A DNA stretch of 64,000 nt from Candidatus Izemoplasmatales bacterium (lineage in GTDB: Bacteria; Bacillota_I; Bacilli_A; Izemoplasmatales; Hujiaoplasmataceae). Below are positions 1 through 8,112 of this stretch, piece by piece. A model generated the notes under the pieces. It saw nothing but the letters and a program-made list of their open reading frames with translations, searched no databases and was not told the DNA's origin. The stretch covers positions 372,001 to 436,000 of the forward strand of contig JBAZNL010000001.1 of the NCBI GenBank assembly GCA_041649275.1, read 5' to 3'. The first letter of the stretch is position 1. The number at the start of each line of letters is the position of its first letter. A program made the translations under genes and the position numbers.

Positions 1-1245
1 GTTGCATGAGACGTAGACGAGACGAGGCGCCTTCGCCTTGACGACCTCCGCGATCACGGCGTCGTCGATGCCGGTCCGCGGCGGATCGAAGACGATCACG
101 TCGGGCACGCCCTTCTTCGCAAGCAGGAGCGGAAGCGCGCGTTCGACCCGATCCTGGACGAACGAGACGTTCTTGACGCGATTCAGCTGGGCGTTCTGCT
201 TGGCGTCGCGCACGGACGATTCCGCGTAGTCGACCCCGATGACCTGGGCGGCGGACGCCGCAAGCATGATCGTCGTGATGCCGATGCCAGAATAGCAGTC
301 CAGGACCGTTTCCTTACCGGTCAGGGCCGCGGCCTTGCGGATCTCTTCGTAAAGCACGAGCATCTGCGTCGTGTTGAGCTGGTGGAACGCGTCGGGAGAG
401 AGTTTGAAGACGAGGTCGCCGATCCGCTCCTCGATCTGGGGAACGCCCTGGAGGAGTTCGATCGTGTGTCCGAACATCGATGGGTTCTTCGCGGCGTTGA
501 CCGAAAGGAACACCGACTTGACCTCGGGCAGACCGTTCATGATCCGTGCGGCGACGGCGGATATCCCCTCCGGCTTCTCGGTCACCACGATCGCGACCTG
601 GACCGCTCCGGTCGAGGCCATGTGGCGGGTGACGAGGTTGAGGAGGATGCCTTCCTTGTTCATGTGGTCGTGGGCGACGTACTTCGCCTCGGCCAGGATC
701 TCGAGCACGGCGCGGTTCACGTGGTTGACGACGGGATCCTGGACGATGCACTCGTCGACCTGGACGAAATGGTTCGTGTTGGCTTCATACAGGCCGAGCG
801 ACAGGCCGAAATTGGTGTTCGAGAACGGCATCTGCGACTTGTTCCGATAGCCGAAGGGATCCTTCATCCCGATCGTCTTCCGGATGTCGATCCGGTCGGG
901 ATCGAGGGTCGTGTAACGTTTCAGCGACTGACGCAGAAGATGGCGCTTGCTCTTCAGCTGCTCCTGATATTGGAGATGCTGCGTCTGGCAGCCCCCGCAC
1001 TTCTCGTAGTATGGGCATGGCGGAACCACCCGTCGCGGCGAGGGTTTGACGATGGTCGCGAGCCGGCCGATCGCGAATCCCGGCTTCGTCGCCACGATCT
1101 CGGCGTCGACGAGTTCCTGCGCGAGCGCGCCGGGCACGAACACGGCGAGCTGTTCGTGATAGCCGATGCCTTCGCCGTTGATGCCTTGCTTCTTGATCTC
1201 GAGCCGGATGGTTTCGCCGACTTTGAGGATATTGGCTTTCTCCAT
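1..1245 (-). CDS. 23S rRNA (uracil-C5)-methyltransferase, RlmD/RlmCD family (TrmA fold), 3' end off the window
   Basis: This SAM-dependent enzyme methylates C5 of a uracil in RNA, most likely 23S rRNA. The frame reads 415 codons from ATG at 1245, preceded by AAGAAGGGTGAG, and leaves the window without a stop. An N-terminal TRAM-like beta region is followed by a 4Fe-4S cysteine set (C77, C83, C86 in CPYYEKCGGC, plus a later Cys in VDECIV). Then come the SAM loop VLDCYSGIG, the FDPPR motif, and the catalytic Cys in VSCN at the very edge. Only the last few tens of residues should be missing. A second family member lies at 42112-43458. Which uracil each paralog methylates cannot be told from sequence alone. 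Confidence 0.93.
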   Translation of the reverse strand, partial: MEKANILKVGETIRLEIKKQGINGEGIGYHEQLAVFVPGALAQELVDAEIVATKPGFAIGRLATIVKPSPRRVVPPCPYYEKCGGCQTQHLQYQEQLKSKRHLLRQSLKRYTTLDPDRIDIRKTIGMKDPFGYRNKSQMPFSNTNFGLSLGLYEANTNHFVQVDECIVQDPVVNHVNRAVLEILAEAKYVAHDHMNKEGILLNLVTRHMASTGAVQVAIVVTEKPEGISAVAARIMNGLPEVKSVFLSVNAAKNPSMFGHTIELLQGVPQIEERIGDLVFKLSPDAFHQLNTTQMLVLYEEIRKAAALTGKETVLDCYSGIGITTIMLAASAAQVIGVDYAESSVRDAKQNAQLNRVKNVSFVQDRVERALPLLLAKKGVPDVIVFDPPRTGIDDAVIAEVVKAKAPRLVYVSCN

Positions 1246-1261
1246 GGTCTCACCCTTCTTC

Positions 1262-1270
1262 ATTATATCA
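1262..1270 (-). promoter_or_regulatory. Extended -10 promoter element for the methyltransferase gene
   Basis: On the minus strand the sequence reads TGATATAAT, a perfect extended -10, just downstream of the preceding gene's terminator and 17 nt before the start codon. No good -35 is visible, so the leader would be very short. Confidence 0.45.
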
Positions 1271-1279
1271 AATCGAGTC

Positions 1280-1304
1280 AAAAAAAACACGCCGACGGCG
1301 TGTT
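1280..1304 (-). terminator. Intrinsic terminator of the EpsC-like gene
   Basis: On the minus strand an 8-bp stem AACACGCC / GGCGTGTT with a 3-nt loop is followed by eight T residues. It overlaps the TAA stop of the upstream gene. Confidence 0.85.
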
Positions 1305-3183
1305 AATCCTTGATGGTATAGGTGGGAACGAACCGATGGACCATCTCCTTGATCTCGAGGTTGTCGAGACCCTCGAACGCCGAACGGATGAATTCGATGT
1401 CCGCATCGATGTCCTCGGGATCCTGGGCGCGTTCGATGAAGATCTTCCGATTCGCCGTCGAGATGTGGTCCTTCGACTTGTCCACGAGGAGTTCTTCGAA
1501 GAGCTTCTCGCCCGGGCGAAGACCGGTGATCTTGATGTCGATGTCGATGTAGGGTCGTCTTCCCGAAAGCATGATCATCTTCTCGGCGAGGTCGATGATC
1601 CGGACCGGTTCGCCCATGTCGAGGATGAAGATCTCGCCGCCGTTCGCGTAGGTGGCGGACTGGAGGATGAGGCCGACGGCCTCGGGGATCGTCATGAAGT
1701 AGCGGATGATGTTGCGGTCGGTTACGGTGACGGGACCGCCGGCCTCGATCTGGCGCTTGAAGAGCGGCACCACCGATCCGTTGGAACCGAGCACGTTTCC
1801 GAACCGGACGGCGGAGTATTTCGTCGTCGACTTCTCTCCCCAGTGCTGCAGGACCATCTCGGCGAAGCGCTTGGTCGCGCCCATCACGTTCGTCGGCCGG
1901 ACGGCCTTGTCGGAGGAGACGAGAACCATCTTGCGGACCTTGAACTCGTGGCACAGACGGGCGACGTTGAAGGTGCCGAGGACGTTCGTGCGGACCGCCT
2001 CGACGGCGGAGTCCTCCATCAACGGGACATGCTTGTAGGCGGCCGCGTGGAAGACGAGCTCCGGTCGGAAGCGTCCGAAGATCGCCTTCATGCGATCGTA
2101 GTTGTAGACCGAAGCGATCAGGACGGAACGCTTGACGGGGACCACGCCCTCTTCGGCGAAATGGCGGTTGAGTTCCATCTGGAGATCGTAGACGCCGTTC
2201 TCATAGATGTCGACGAGCATGATCTCGGCCGGTTCGTACGCGACGATCTGGCGCACCAGTTCGGAGCCGATCGATCCGCCGGCGCCGGTGACCATGACCC
2301 GCTTGCCTTGGATGAATTCGCGGATGCCGGGGGCGTCGAGATCGATCACGTCGCGCGAGAGGAGGTCCTCGACGTTGACTTCGAGGAGCGTCTTCGGCGA
2401 CTCTTTCTTCAGTTCCTTGAACTTCGGGAGGCGCTTGATCTTGACGGGACGTTCGGCGATGATCTTGATGATCTCCTGGAAACGTTCCGAATCGATGTTG
2501 GCGATCGAGATGATGACCTCTTCGATCTTCAGTTCGTCGATCAGTTCGGGGACCTTCGCGACGGGACCGTACACCGGCAGGCCGGACATGATCTTGCCGA
2601 TCTTCATCGGGTCGTCGTCGACGAACGCGATCGGATAGTTGGAGAGGGTGTCGTTGTTGCGCAACTCGTCGCAGACGAGCTTGCCGCCGGCCCCTGCGCC
2701 GACGAGCAGGGTGCGGCGTCCCCCGTGCGGCTTCTGCTTGTAGGCGAGATAGCGCAGAATCCGTTTGAGCATGCGCGTTCCCGAAAGCAGGATCGCCTCG
2801 AACACGGCGGTGAAGATGAAGAGGAGGTCGGGGATGAAGAAGAAGTTCCGGATGGCGAAGAAGAACAGGAAGATCGCCAGGTCGGTGACGATCACGGCGA
2901 TGAAGATCCGGAAGATCTCGTCGAGCCCGACGTTCTCGAGCACGAGCTTGTAGAGATCGGCGAAATAATAGATCACGAGCTTGAAGACGACGATGATCGG
3001 AAGGACGATGAGCGAGGTCCGGACCTGGTCGGGACCGATGCCGGCGGAGAACGGCGGCAGGATCATGGCGACGATCGCGAGCGCGTATGTGAAGGCGACG
3101 GAGACCGCGTCGGCCACCATGAACTGGACGATCCGGATGTTCTTCATGTATTCGCCGATCGGGATCGATTTGCCTTTCTTCAC
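1303..3183 (-). CDS. Membrane-bound nucleotide-sugar 4,6-dehydratase/epimerase (EpsC/CapD/PglF type)
   Basis: The protein is predicted to convert a UDP-amino sugar to a 4-keto-6-deoxy intermediate for surface polysaccharide. The N-terminal third has four hydrophobic segments. A CoA-binding-like region follows (about residues 120-240), then an extended SDR domain with the NAD motif GAGGSIG, the active-site motif YKHVPLME, and SSDKAVRPTNVMGATKR. I start at GTG 3183 because GGAAGGAGG sits 9 nt upstream. An in-frame ATG at 3231 falls inside the promoter -10 and is unlikely. From GTG the length is 626 aa, normal for the family. The gene is transcribed alone, 2.7 kb from the Wzz/kinase/phosphatase operon it probably serves. 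Confidence 0.9.
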   Translation of the reverse strand: MKKGKSIPIGEYMKNIRIVQFMVADAVSVAFTYALAIVAMILPPFSAGIGPDQVRTSLIVLPIIVVFKLVIYYFADLYKLVLENVGLDEIFRIFIAVIVTDLAIFLFFFAIRNFFFIPDLLFIFTAVFEAILLSGTRMLKRILRYLAYKQKPHGGRRTLLVGAGAGGKLVCDELRNNDTLSNYPIAFVDDDPMKIGKIMSGLPVYGPVAKVPELIDELKIEEVIISIANIDSERFQEIIKIIAERPVKIKRLPKFKELKKESPKTLLEVNVEDLLSRDVIDLDAPGIREFIQGKRVMVTGAGGSIGSELVRQIVAYEPAEIMLVDIYENGVYDLQMELNRHFAEEGVVPVKRSVLIASVYNYDRMKAIFGRFRPELVFHAAAYKHVPLMEDSAVEAVRTNVLGTFNVARLCHEFKVRKMVLVSSDKAVRPTNVMGATKRFAEMVLQHWGEKSTTKYSAVRFGNVLGSNGSVVPLFKRQIEAGGPVTVTDRNIIRYFMTIPEAVGLILQSATYANGGEIFILDMGEPVRIIDLAEKMIMLSGRRPYIDIDIKITGLRPGEKLFEELLVDKSKDHISTANRKIFIERAQDPEDIDADIEFIRSAFEGLDNLEIKEMVHRFVPTYTIKD

Positions 3184-3221
3184 GCGGGACCGCCTCCTTC
3201 CGATGACTCCATTACCGATAG

Positions 3222-3250
3222 ATTTTATCATAGGCGGGATGCAAATACAA
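3222..3250 (-). promoter_or_regulatory. Sigma-A-type promoter of the EpsC-like gene
   Basis: On the minus strand: -35 TTGTAT (3245-3250), 17-bp spacer, -10 TAAAAT (3222-3227) with an upstream TG (extended -10). The placement supports the GTG start at 3183. Confidence 0.65.
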
Positions 3251-3302
3251 GGAGACCCGCCGACCTTTGTCGATGAAACGGACTGCTTTCATCGGAAACG
3301 GG

Positions 3303-3334
3303 AAAAAACGAAACCGCGCCCGGGGTGGGCGCGG
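3303..3334 (-). terminator. Intrinsic terminator of the two-component operon
   Basis: On the minus strand CCGCGCCC / GGGCGCGG form an 8-bp stem followed by TTTCGTTTTTT, 4 nt after the histidine kinase stop. Confidence 0.85.
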
Positions 3335-3338
3335 CGGA

Positions 3339-4895
3339 TCATTGTTCGGAGGGAGCGGGCGGCAGGTCGAACCAGAACAGCACGCCGTCGTCCCGATTCT
3401 CGACGCCGTATGCGGAATGCAGGTTCTCGAGCAGGATGCGGACGATCGAGAGCCCCAGACCCTGCCCGCCATAGGCGCGGGTCCTTGCCTTGTCGACCTT
3501 GTAGAAGCTTTCCCAGATGCGCGTCATGGACTCTTCGGGAATGCCCTTGCCGGTGTTGAACACCTCGACGCGGATCCTTCCGGCGGGATCCGGCTTGACG
3601 GAAACGCGGATCCGCTTGGCGCCGTCGACGTGGTTCAGGGCGTTGGACAGGTAATTTCCGAAGACCGTCTGGATCGCATCGTAGTCGGAGACGGCCTCGA
3701 GGTCGTCGCAGTCGACTTCGACGGTCGCGCCCTTCTCGGCGAACTTGATCGAGAACGGCTTGAGGGTCTCCTCGACCAGCCCCCGGACGGCGAACGGTTC
3801 GACGCTGTACTGCTGGAATCCGCTCTCGAGCTGGCTGATCTTGAGAAGCGACATCACCAGCTTGTTCATCTTGTTGGACTCGTCGATGATGATGTCGAGG
3901 TACTCTTCGATGGTGAGCTGGTCGAGACCCGGCAGCTTGAGCGCCTCCGAATATCCGAGGATGAGCGAGATCGGCGTCTTCAGTTCGTGCGATGCGTTGG
4001 CGATGAACTCCTTGCGCATCGTGTCGATGCGCGTCTTCAGTTCGATGTCGTCGGCGAGCTGCTGGTTGGCGCGCTTGAGGTCGCGGATCGACGTCTCGAG
4101 CTGCTCTGACATCTTGTTGATCGAGACCCCGAGATCGCCGAGTTCGTCCTTCGTCGACAGCGCGACCTTCTTCGAGAAGTCCTGCGCGGCGAGGTCCTGG
4201 GTGACCGCGTTCATCTGCAGGATCGGCTGGGTGAAGCGTTTGCTGAAGACGGCGACGGCGACACCGGAAGCCACCATGAAGACCGCGGCGATGATGACGG
4301 TGAAGGTGTTGAAGATGCCGATCGAGTCCTGGATCGACTGGATCGTCACGGTCAGGATGTAATAGACGTAGCGGCCGTCGTTCTGGAGTTGGCCGACGCA
4401 GAGCGCGAGCAGGCGGGGATTTTCCGGTGCGTCGCCGGCGAACGCCATCACGATCTCGGTCATGTAGGCGACGTACGATACGTCGTCGGAGACGGTCACG
4501 GATTCGAATCCGCTTTCTTCCGCATCGTTGAACTGGCGCATGATGGCGGCGATGACGCCGTCGCGGATCGCGTACGAGTCGCCGTAGATGCGGTCGTACA
4601 TGGCGGACAGCGGCAGACCGGACTCGCCCGGCGTGCCCGGGTCGACGCCGGTCTGCTTCAGAATCTGGACCCCGATGTTGTAGGAACTCTCGATTTCCCT
4701 CACGGTCGCGACAAGACCCGTTTCCGTCAGCGAGACCGCCTGCAGTTCGGAGAACGCGGCGATCAGGGTCCGCTGCCGGCTGCTCGTGTAGAAACCTTCG
4801 AGAAAGACCGTGTTGAGCAGGATGAGGCCGGCGATGAACGCCAGCACGATCCCGTAGATGATGAGGAAGAGGCGGCTTCTAATCGAGGTTCTCAT
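3339..4895 (-). CDS. Two-component sensor histidine kinase (HAMP-HisKA-HATPase)
   Basis: This membrane kinase autophosphorylates on His and passes phosphate to the adjacent response regulator. A TM segment lies near residues 10-32, followed by an extracytoplasmic sensor region of about 150 aa with no recognisable domain, and a second TM near 185-210. A HAMP linker follows, then a HisKA H-box in FIANASHELKTPI, an N box around FGNYLSNALNHV, and G boxes in NTGKGIPE and GGQGLGLSIV. Length is 518 aa. The start codon lies within the 3' end of the regulator gene (17-nt overlap), so the two are translationally coupled. No sensed signal can be deduced. The overall layout resembles PhoR/WalK-like kinases without a PAS domain. 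Confidence 0.93.
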   Translation of the reverse strand: MRTSIRSRLFLIIYGIVLAFIAGLILLNTVFLEGFYTSSRQRTLIAAFSELQAVSLTETGLVATVREIESSYNIGVQILKQTGVDPGTPGESGLPLSAMYDRIYGDSYAIRDGVIAAIMRQFNDAEESGFESVTVSDDVSYVAYMTEIVMAFAGDAPENPRLLALCVGQLQNDGRYVYYILTVTIQSIQDSIGIFNTFTVIIAAVFMVASGVAVAVFSKRFTQPILQMNAVTQDLAAQDFSKKVALSTKDELGDLGVSINKMSEQLETSIRDLKRANQQLADDIELKTRIDTMRKEFIANASHELKTPISLILGYSEALKLPGLDQLTIEEYLDIIIDESNKMNKLVMSLLKISQLESGFQQYSVEPFAVRGLVEETLKPFSIKFAEKGATVEVDCDDLEAVSDYDAIQTVFGNYLSNALNHVDGAKRIRVSVKPDPAGRIRVEVFNTGKGIPEESMTRIWESFYKVDKARTRAYGGQGLGLSIVRILLENLHSAYGVENRDDGVLFWFDLPPAPSEQ

Positions 4896-5568
4896 TCTCG
4901 ATGTCCAAGCGGTAGCCGATGCTCCGGACCGTCGAGATGTAGGACGCGGCGGTGCCGAGTTTGGCGCGCAGCTGCTTGATGTGCGTGTCGACGGTCCTCA
5001 GGTCGCCGAAGTAGTCGTAGTTCCAGACGGCGTTCAGGATCTTGTCGCGGGAAAGCGCGATGCCCTTGTTGTCGATGAAGAACTTGAGCAGTTCGAACTC
5101 CTTCGGCGTCAGTTCGATCTTGCCGCCATGCACGAAGACCTCGCGCGATGCGAGCGACATCCGGATCGCGCCGAACTTGAGTTCGTCGACCTCGACCTTC
5201 TCGCGACGGATCAGCTTGTTGATCCGGGCCATCAGGACCGACGGCGAAAAGGGCTTCGTGACGTAATCGTCCGCGCCCAGCTTGAATCCCTTGAGCTGGT
5301 CGTATTCGTCGCTCCGCGCGGTGAGCATCACGACCGGAACGGTCGAGAACTCGCGGATCCGCTCGAGCACGAACCAGCCGTCGTATTTCGGCATCATCAC
5401 GTCGAGGATCACCAGGTCGATCTTCGACTTGGCGTTGAAGACCTGGTCGATGGCCTGTTCGCCATCCTCCGCTTCGATCACGCGATACCCCTCGCGAACC
5501 AGGAATTCGGCCAGCAGTTTCCGGATGCGGAACTCATCGTCCGCAACTAAAACATTCATGTTTTTCAT
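4879..5568 (-). CDS. OmpR/PhoB-family response regulator
   Basis: This is the DNA-binding partner of the overlapping histidine kinase. The receiver domain (residues about 4-118) has the acidic pair D10/D11, phosphoacceptor D56 in VILDVMMP, a Thr in VMLTAR and the switch Lys in VTKPF. The C-terminal winged helix spans about 130-227 (LTPKEFELLKFF, then RTVDTHIKQLRAKLG). Length is 229 aa, standard for the family. The start is uncertain: ATG 5568 has only a weak, distant GGA, and ATG 5559 also works. The gene is first in its operon, behind a leader of roughly 180 nt that contains a short dyad. Confidence 0.94.
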   Translation of the reverse strand: MKNMNVLVADDEFRIRKLLAEFLVREGYRVIEAEDGEQAIDQVFNAKSKIDLVILDVMMPKYDGWFVLERIREFSTVPVVMLTARSDEYDQLKGFKLGADDYVTKPFSPSVLMARINKLIRREKVEVDELKFGAIRMSLASREVFVHGGKIELTPKEFELLKFFIDNKGIALSRDKILNAVWNYDYFGDLRTVDTHIKQLRAKLGTAASYISTVRSIGYRLDIENENLD

Positions 5569-5598
5569 CTATTCATCACACATCCTTCGAAAATAAAA

Positions 5599-5612
5599 GA
5601 CTTGAACAAGTC
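5599..5612. promoter_or_regulatory. Short dyad in the leader of the two-component operon; -10-like site upstream
   Basis: GACTTG-AA-CAAGTC (6-bp arms) lies 31 nt upstream of the regulator start. On the minus strand it is followed by TTTTATTTT, so it could be a weak attenuator or an operator. A TATAAT for the minus strand sits at 5750-5755 without a convincing -35. The rest of 5613-5819 shows nothing else I can support. Confidence 0.35.
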
Positions 5613-5819
5613 CTGGGGGCGTGGAGGGCGCGCGGTCCGGCGCATCCGAAACGTCGGACCGCCGCGCGATGATCTGGGATCTCGGGATCGATTTGGATTT
5701 CATCGATAGGGGGAGTATGGAGAAAGGACGATCCCGACTCCACGCTTTCATTATATCCGTCCACTATGTGTTTTTTGTGATTTTTGCGACGGAATTATTC
5801 GGATTCCGACGGTTTTCAT

Positions 5820-5841
5820 GAAAAATCCCGCCGCAGCGGGA
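5820..5841 (-). terminator. Intrinsic terminator of the capsule-control operon
   Basis: On the minus strand TCCCGC / GCGGGA (6 bp, 4-nt loop) is followed by TTTTTC, starting 4 nt after the phosphatase stop. Confidence 0.8.
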
Positions 5842-5845
5842 CGTT

Positions 5846-6532
5846 TCAAACGAGAACGCGGGTATTTGCGAAGACGCGGTCCGCAACCGTCTGACCGAGT
5901 TTCTTCAAGACGAGGGCGTACGCTTCCGCCAGGTCATGCTTGCGGAACTTGTGGATGTCGGAGGCGACGAAATCGACGAGTCCGAGCTTCAGGAGTCGGA
6001 AACAGAATTTCTGGATCGTGGTCCCGTACTTGCCGAGGAGGGAGGCGGCGTTCAACTGGATCAGCCCGCCCATCCGTCGGATGATCTCGAAATCGGAGAC
6101 TTCGCCGAGGTAGGGATAGCGCTCCGGGTGGGCGACGATCGGGACGTACCCGATCGACTTGAGATTGTGGATCGCCTCGGCGATGTCCTCCTCTTCCTTG
6201 GCCATCGAGAATTCGACGAGCACGTGACGAGAGGTCCCGAGCGGGATCACGGTCCCGTTTCGGAGATCGCGGAGGGTTTCGATCGTATAGTAGATCTCGT
6301 TGCCGAGGATCAGCCGGACGCCGATGCCTTCGGCGGCCTTGACGAAATCCGCGAAGACGGCACGGTTGTCCGCGGCGGTACGGACATACCCGCGGAACGG
6401 ATAGTAGTGAGGCGTCAGAAACTGCACGGTCACGCCCTGCGACGCCTGTTCCCGAAGCATCGCGAGCGACGATTCGACGTCGGGCGAGCCGTCGTCGACG
6501 AACGGGAGAACATGCGCGTGGACGTCGATCAT
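5846..6532 (-). CDS. CpsB/YwqE-type tyrosine-protein phosphatase (PHP fold)
   Basis: This manganese-dependent phosphatase removes phosphate from the BY-kinase encoded just upstream. The PHP metal-binding motif DVHAHVLP (H5, H7) opens the protein. GNEIYY, HPERYPYL and ASDIHK supply the remaining metal ligands typical of CpsB. ATG 6532 is preferred over an in-frame GTG at 6541 because AAAGGAG is 10 nt upstream of the ATG and only 1 nt from the GTG. Length is 228 aa, slightly shorter than Streptococcus CpsB. It is the last gene of the wzz-kinase-phosphatase operon, 15 nt after the kinase stop. Confidence 0.92.
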   Translation of the reverse strand: MIDVHAHVLPFVDDGSPDVESSLAMLREQASQGVTVQFLTPHYYPFRGYVRTAADNRAVFADFVKAAEGIGVRLILGNEIYYTIETLRDLRNGTVIPLGTSRHVLVEFSMAKEEEDIAEAIHNLKSIGYVPIVAHPERYPYLGEVSDFEIIRRMGGLIQLNAASLLGKYGTTIQKFCFRLLKLGLVDFVASDIHKFRKHDLAEAYALVLKKLGQTVADRVFANTRVLV

Positions 6533-6547
6533 GCCGGTCACGCTCCT

Positions 6548-7252
6548 TTACTTGCCCGTCTTCTTGTCGTCGGAGCCGTAGTAATAGTAGCCGTGATAGC
6601 CGTAGTGCTTGGTCTTCCGGACGTCGATGTTGGCGAGGACGCCGCCGATCACGTTGATGTTGTTCGATCGGAGAATGCGGAGACCTTCGCGCGAATCGTC
6701 CTTCCGGGTCTTGTTGTAGGCGGCGACGTAGACGACGCCGTCGACCAGTCTGGCGACGATGACGGGATCGGTGACGGACAGGACCGGCGGAGTGTCGATC
6801 ACGATGTAGTCGTATTCGGTGCGCAGCGATTCGATCAGCTGCGAGGTCCGGGCCGAGGACAGCGCGATGTGGGGGAAGGAGATGTGCTTGCCCGAGAGGA
6901 GCACGTCGATCTTCGATTCGTCGTGCACGATCAGGTCGTGGTAGTCGGCATTCTCCATCACGTAGTCGTAGAAGCCGCGGTCGTTGGGCTGATGGAAGGC
7001 TCGGTGGATCTTCGGACGGCGCAGGTCGAAGTCGAGGATGATGACCTTCTTGCCCTTCTCGGCGTAGACGGCGGCGAGGTTGATCGAGGTCGTGGTCTTC
7101 CCGTCTTCGGGGGTGGCGGAGGTGCACTGGATCACCTGGATGCGGTGGTCGAGGCCGGCGAGGGCGATGTTCAGTTCAAGCTTGCGGTACGCCTCGGCCT
7201 CGGAGGAATTCGGATTCTCGATGACGACGTTCTTGTATTCGAAGAATTCCAT
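6548..7252 (-). CDS. BY-kinase, CpsD/CapB-type tyrosine autokinase
   Basis: This cytoplasmic bacterial tyrosine kinase regulates polysaccharide chain length and export together with the adjacent Wzz-like protein. The P-loop is SATPEDGKTT (residues 45-54), Walker A' is VIILDFDLRRP (70-80), and Walker B is YIVIDTPPV. The C-terminal tail carries the expected tyrosine cluster: Y217, Y219 and Y222-Y225 in GYHGYYYYG. At 234 aa it is the Firmicutes form, in which the kinase and its membrane activator are separate proteins. ATG follows the preceding TAG directly, with GGTGG inside the upstream gene as ribosome binding site. Confidence 0.95.
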   Translation of the reverse strand: MEFFEYKNVVIENPNSSEAEAYRKLELNIALAGLDHRIQVIQCTSATPEDGKTTTSINLAAVYAEKGKKVIILDFDLRRPKIHRAFHQPNDRGFYDYVMENADYHDLIVHDESKIDVLLSGKHISFPHIALSSARTSQLIESLRTEYDYIVIDTPPVLSVTDPVIVARLVDGVVYVAAYNKTRKDDSREGLRILRSNNINVIGGVLANIDVRKTKHYGYHGYYYYGSDDKKTGK

Positions 7253-8017
7253 CTAGTCCACCAGCTTCCGTTCCTTGATCGAGCCGGGGACGGCGGCGAT
7301 CACGTTGATGTTCAGGTAGCGTTCCATATCCTGCGTGCTCTGGAACTTGTTGTTGAAGAGTTCCTTGACGAAGATGATGCCGAGCGACAGGATGCCGCCG
7401 ACGAGGAAGGAGATGACGACGTTCAGGACCTTGTTCGGCGAGGAGGCGGCCGTCGGAACGATGGCGACATCGAGCGTGCGGAGCTTGTTCGCCAACAGCG
7501 TATATGCGGGTTCGAGGTTGCCGGTGCCGTCGTCGACGAGTTCATTGGCGATCGCGATCGAATTGTCCACCAGCTGGTTGGCGATCCGGGACGCGAGTTC
7601 GGGATTCTCGTTCACGACCTCGATATAGATGATCAGGACCGATGTCGTGGTGCTGACCGAAATGGATTCCTTCAAGCTCCCGGGACTGACCCCTTCGAGT
7701 TCGGGGATGTCCGCGATGACGGTATTGAGGACCTTGTCGGAGACGACGAACGCCTTGTACGTGGCGATCAGGTTCTGCGCGATGGTGATGGCGGACTGCT
7801 CGCTCGTGACGGTCGCAGAAATGTCGACCTGGACCATCAGCGTGGTCTCGGCCGTGTATTTCGGATTGACGATGACGAACGTGTAGACGATGCCGATGAC
7901 GGTCACCCAGAGCGTGGTCAGGAAGACGATCGTGATGTTGTTCCACACGATCCGGACCAGTTCCGCGAGCGTGATTCCCTCTTCGACGGGGGCTTCGACT
8001 TGCTTGAATTCATCCAT
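7253..8017 (-). CDS. Wzz/YveK-type chain-length determinant and BY-kinase activator
   Basis: This membrane protein sets polysaccharide chain length and its C-terminal tail activates the cognate tyrosine kinase. Two TM helices (about residues 28-48 and 193-215) flank an extracytoplasmic region rich in Thr/Val, the classic Wzz topology. Length is 254 aa. The start has AAAGGAG 11 nt upstream. It is the first gene of the three-gene operon. No glycosyltransferase, flippase or polymerase follows, so the biosynthetic genes this module controls must be elsewhere, apart from the EpsC-like gene at 1303. Confidence 0.9.
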   Translation of the reverse strand: MDEFKQVEAPVEEGITLAELVRIVWNNITIVFLTTLWVTVIGIVYTFVIVNPKYTAETTLMVQVDISATVTSEQSAITIAQNLIATYKAFVVSDKVLNTVIADIPELEGVSPGSLKESISVSTTTSVLIIYIEVVNENPELASRIANQLVDNSIAIANELVDDGTGNLEPAYTLLANKLRTLDVAIVPTAASSPNKVLNVVISFLVGGILSLGIIFVKELFNNKFQSTQDMERYLNINVIAAVPGSIKERKLVD

Positions 8018-8064
8018 GTTGGGGTTTCTCCTTTGGGTTGCGCATGTTGACCTTGGGTGTTTTC

Positions 8065-8093
8065 ATTATACGCCGGGATCGGCGAAAAGGCAA
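8065..8093 (-). promoter_or_regulatory. Promoter of the wzz-kinase-phosphatase operon
   Basis: On the minus strand: -35 TTGCCT (8088-8093), 17-bp spacer, -10 TATAAT (8065-8070). It lies 19 nt beyond the stop of the upstream UppP gene, with no terminator between. Confidence 0.65.
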
Positions 8094-8112
8094 CGAATCG
8101 CGATTTCTCCGC

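Noticed and set aside
382..3276. A 964-codon open frame on the plus strand
   Set aside because: It runs antisense across the rRNA methyltransferase and EpsC-like genes, has an Asp/Arg/Val-heavy composition typical of reverse-complement GC-rich coding sequence, and has no ribosome site or domain.
5936..8050. A 704-codon plus-strand open frame
   Set aside because: Antisense shadow of the Wzz/kinase/phosphatase operon, spanning several real genes with no start signal.
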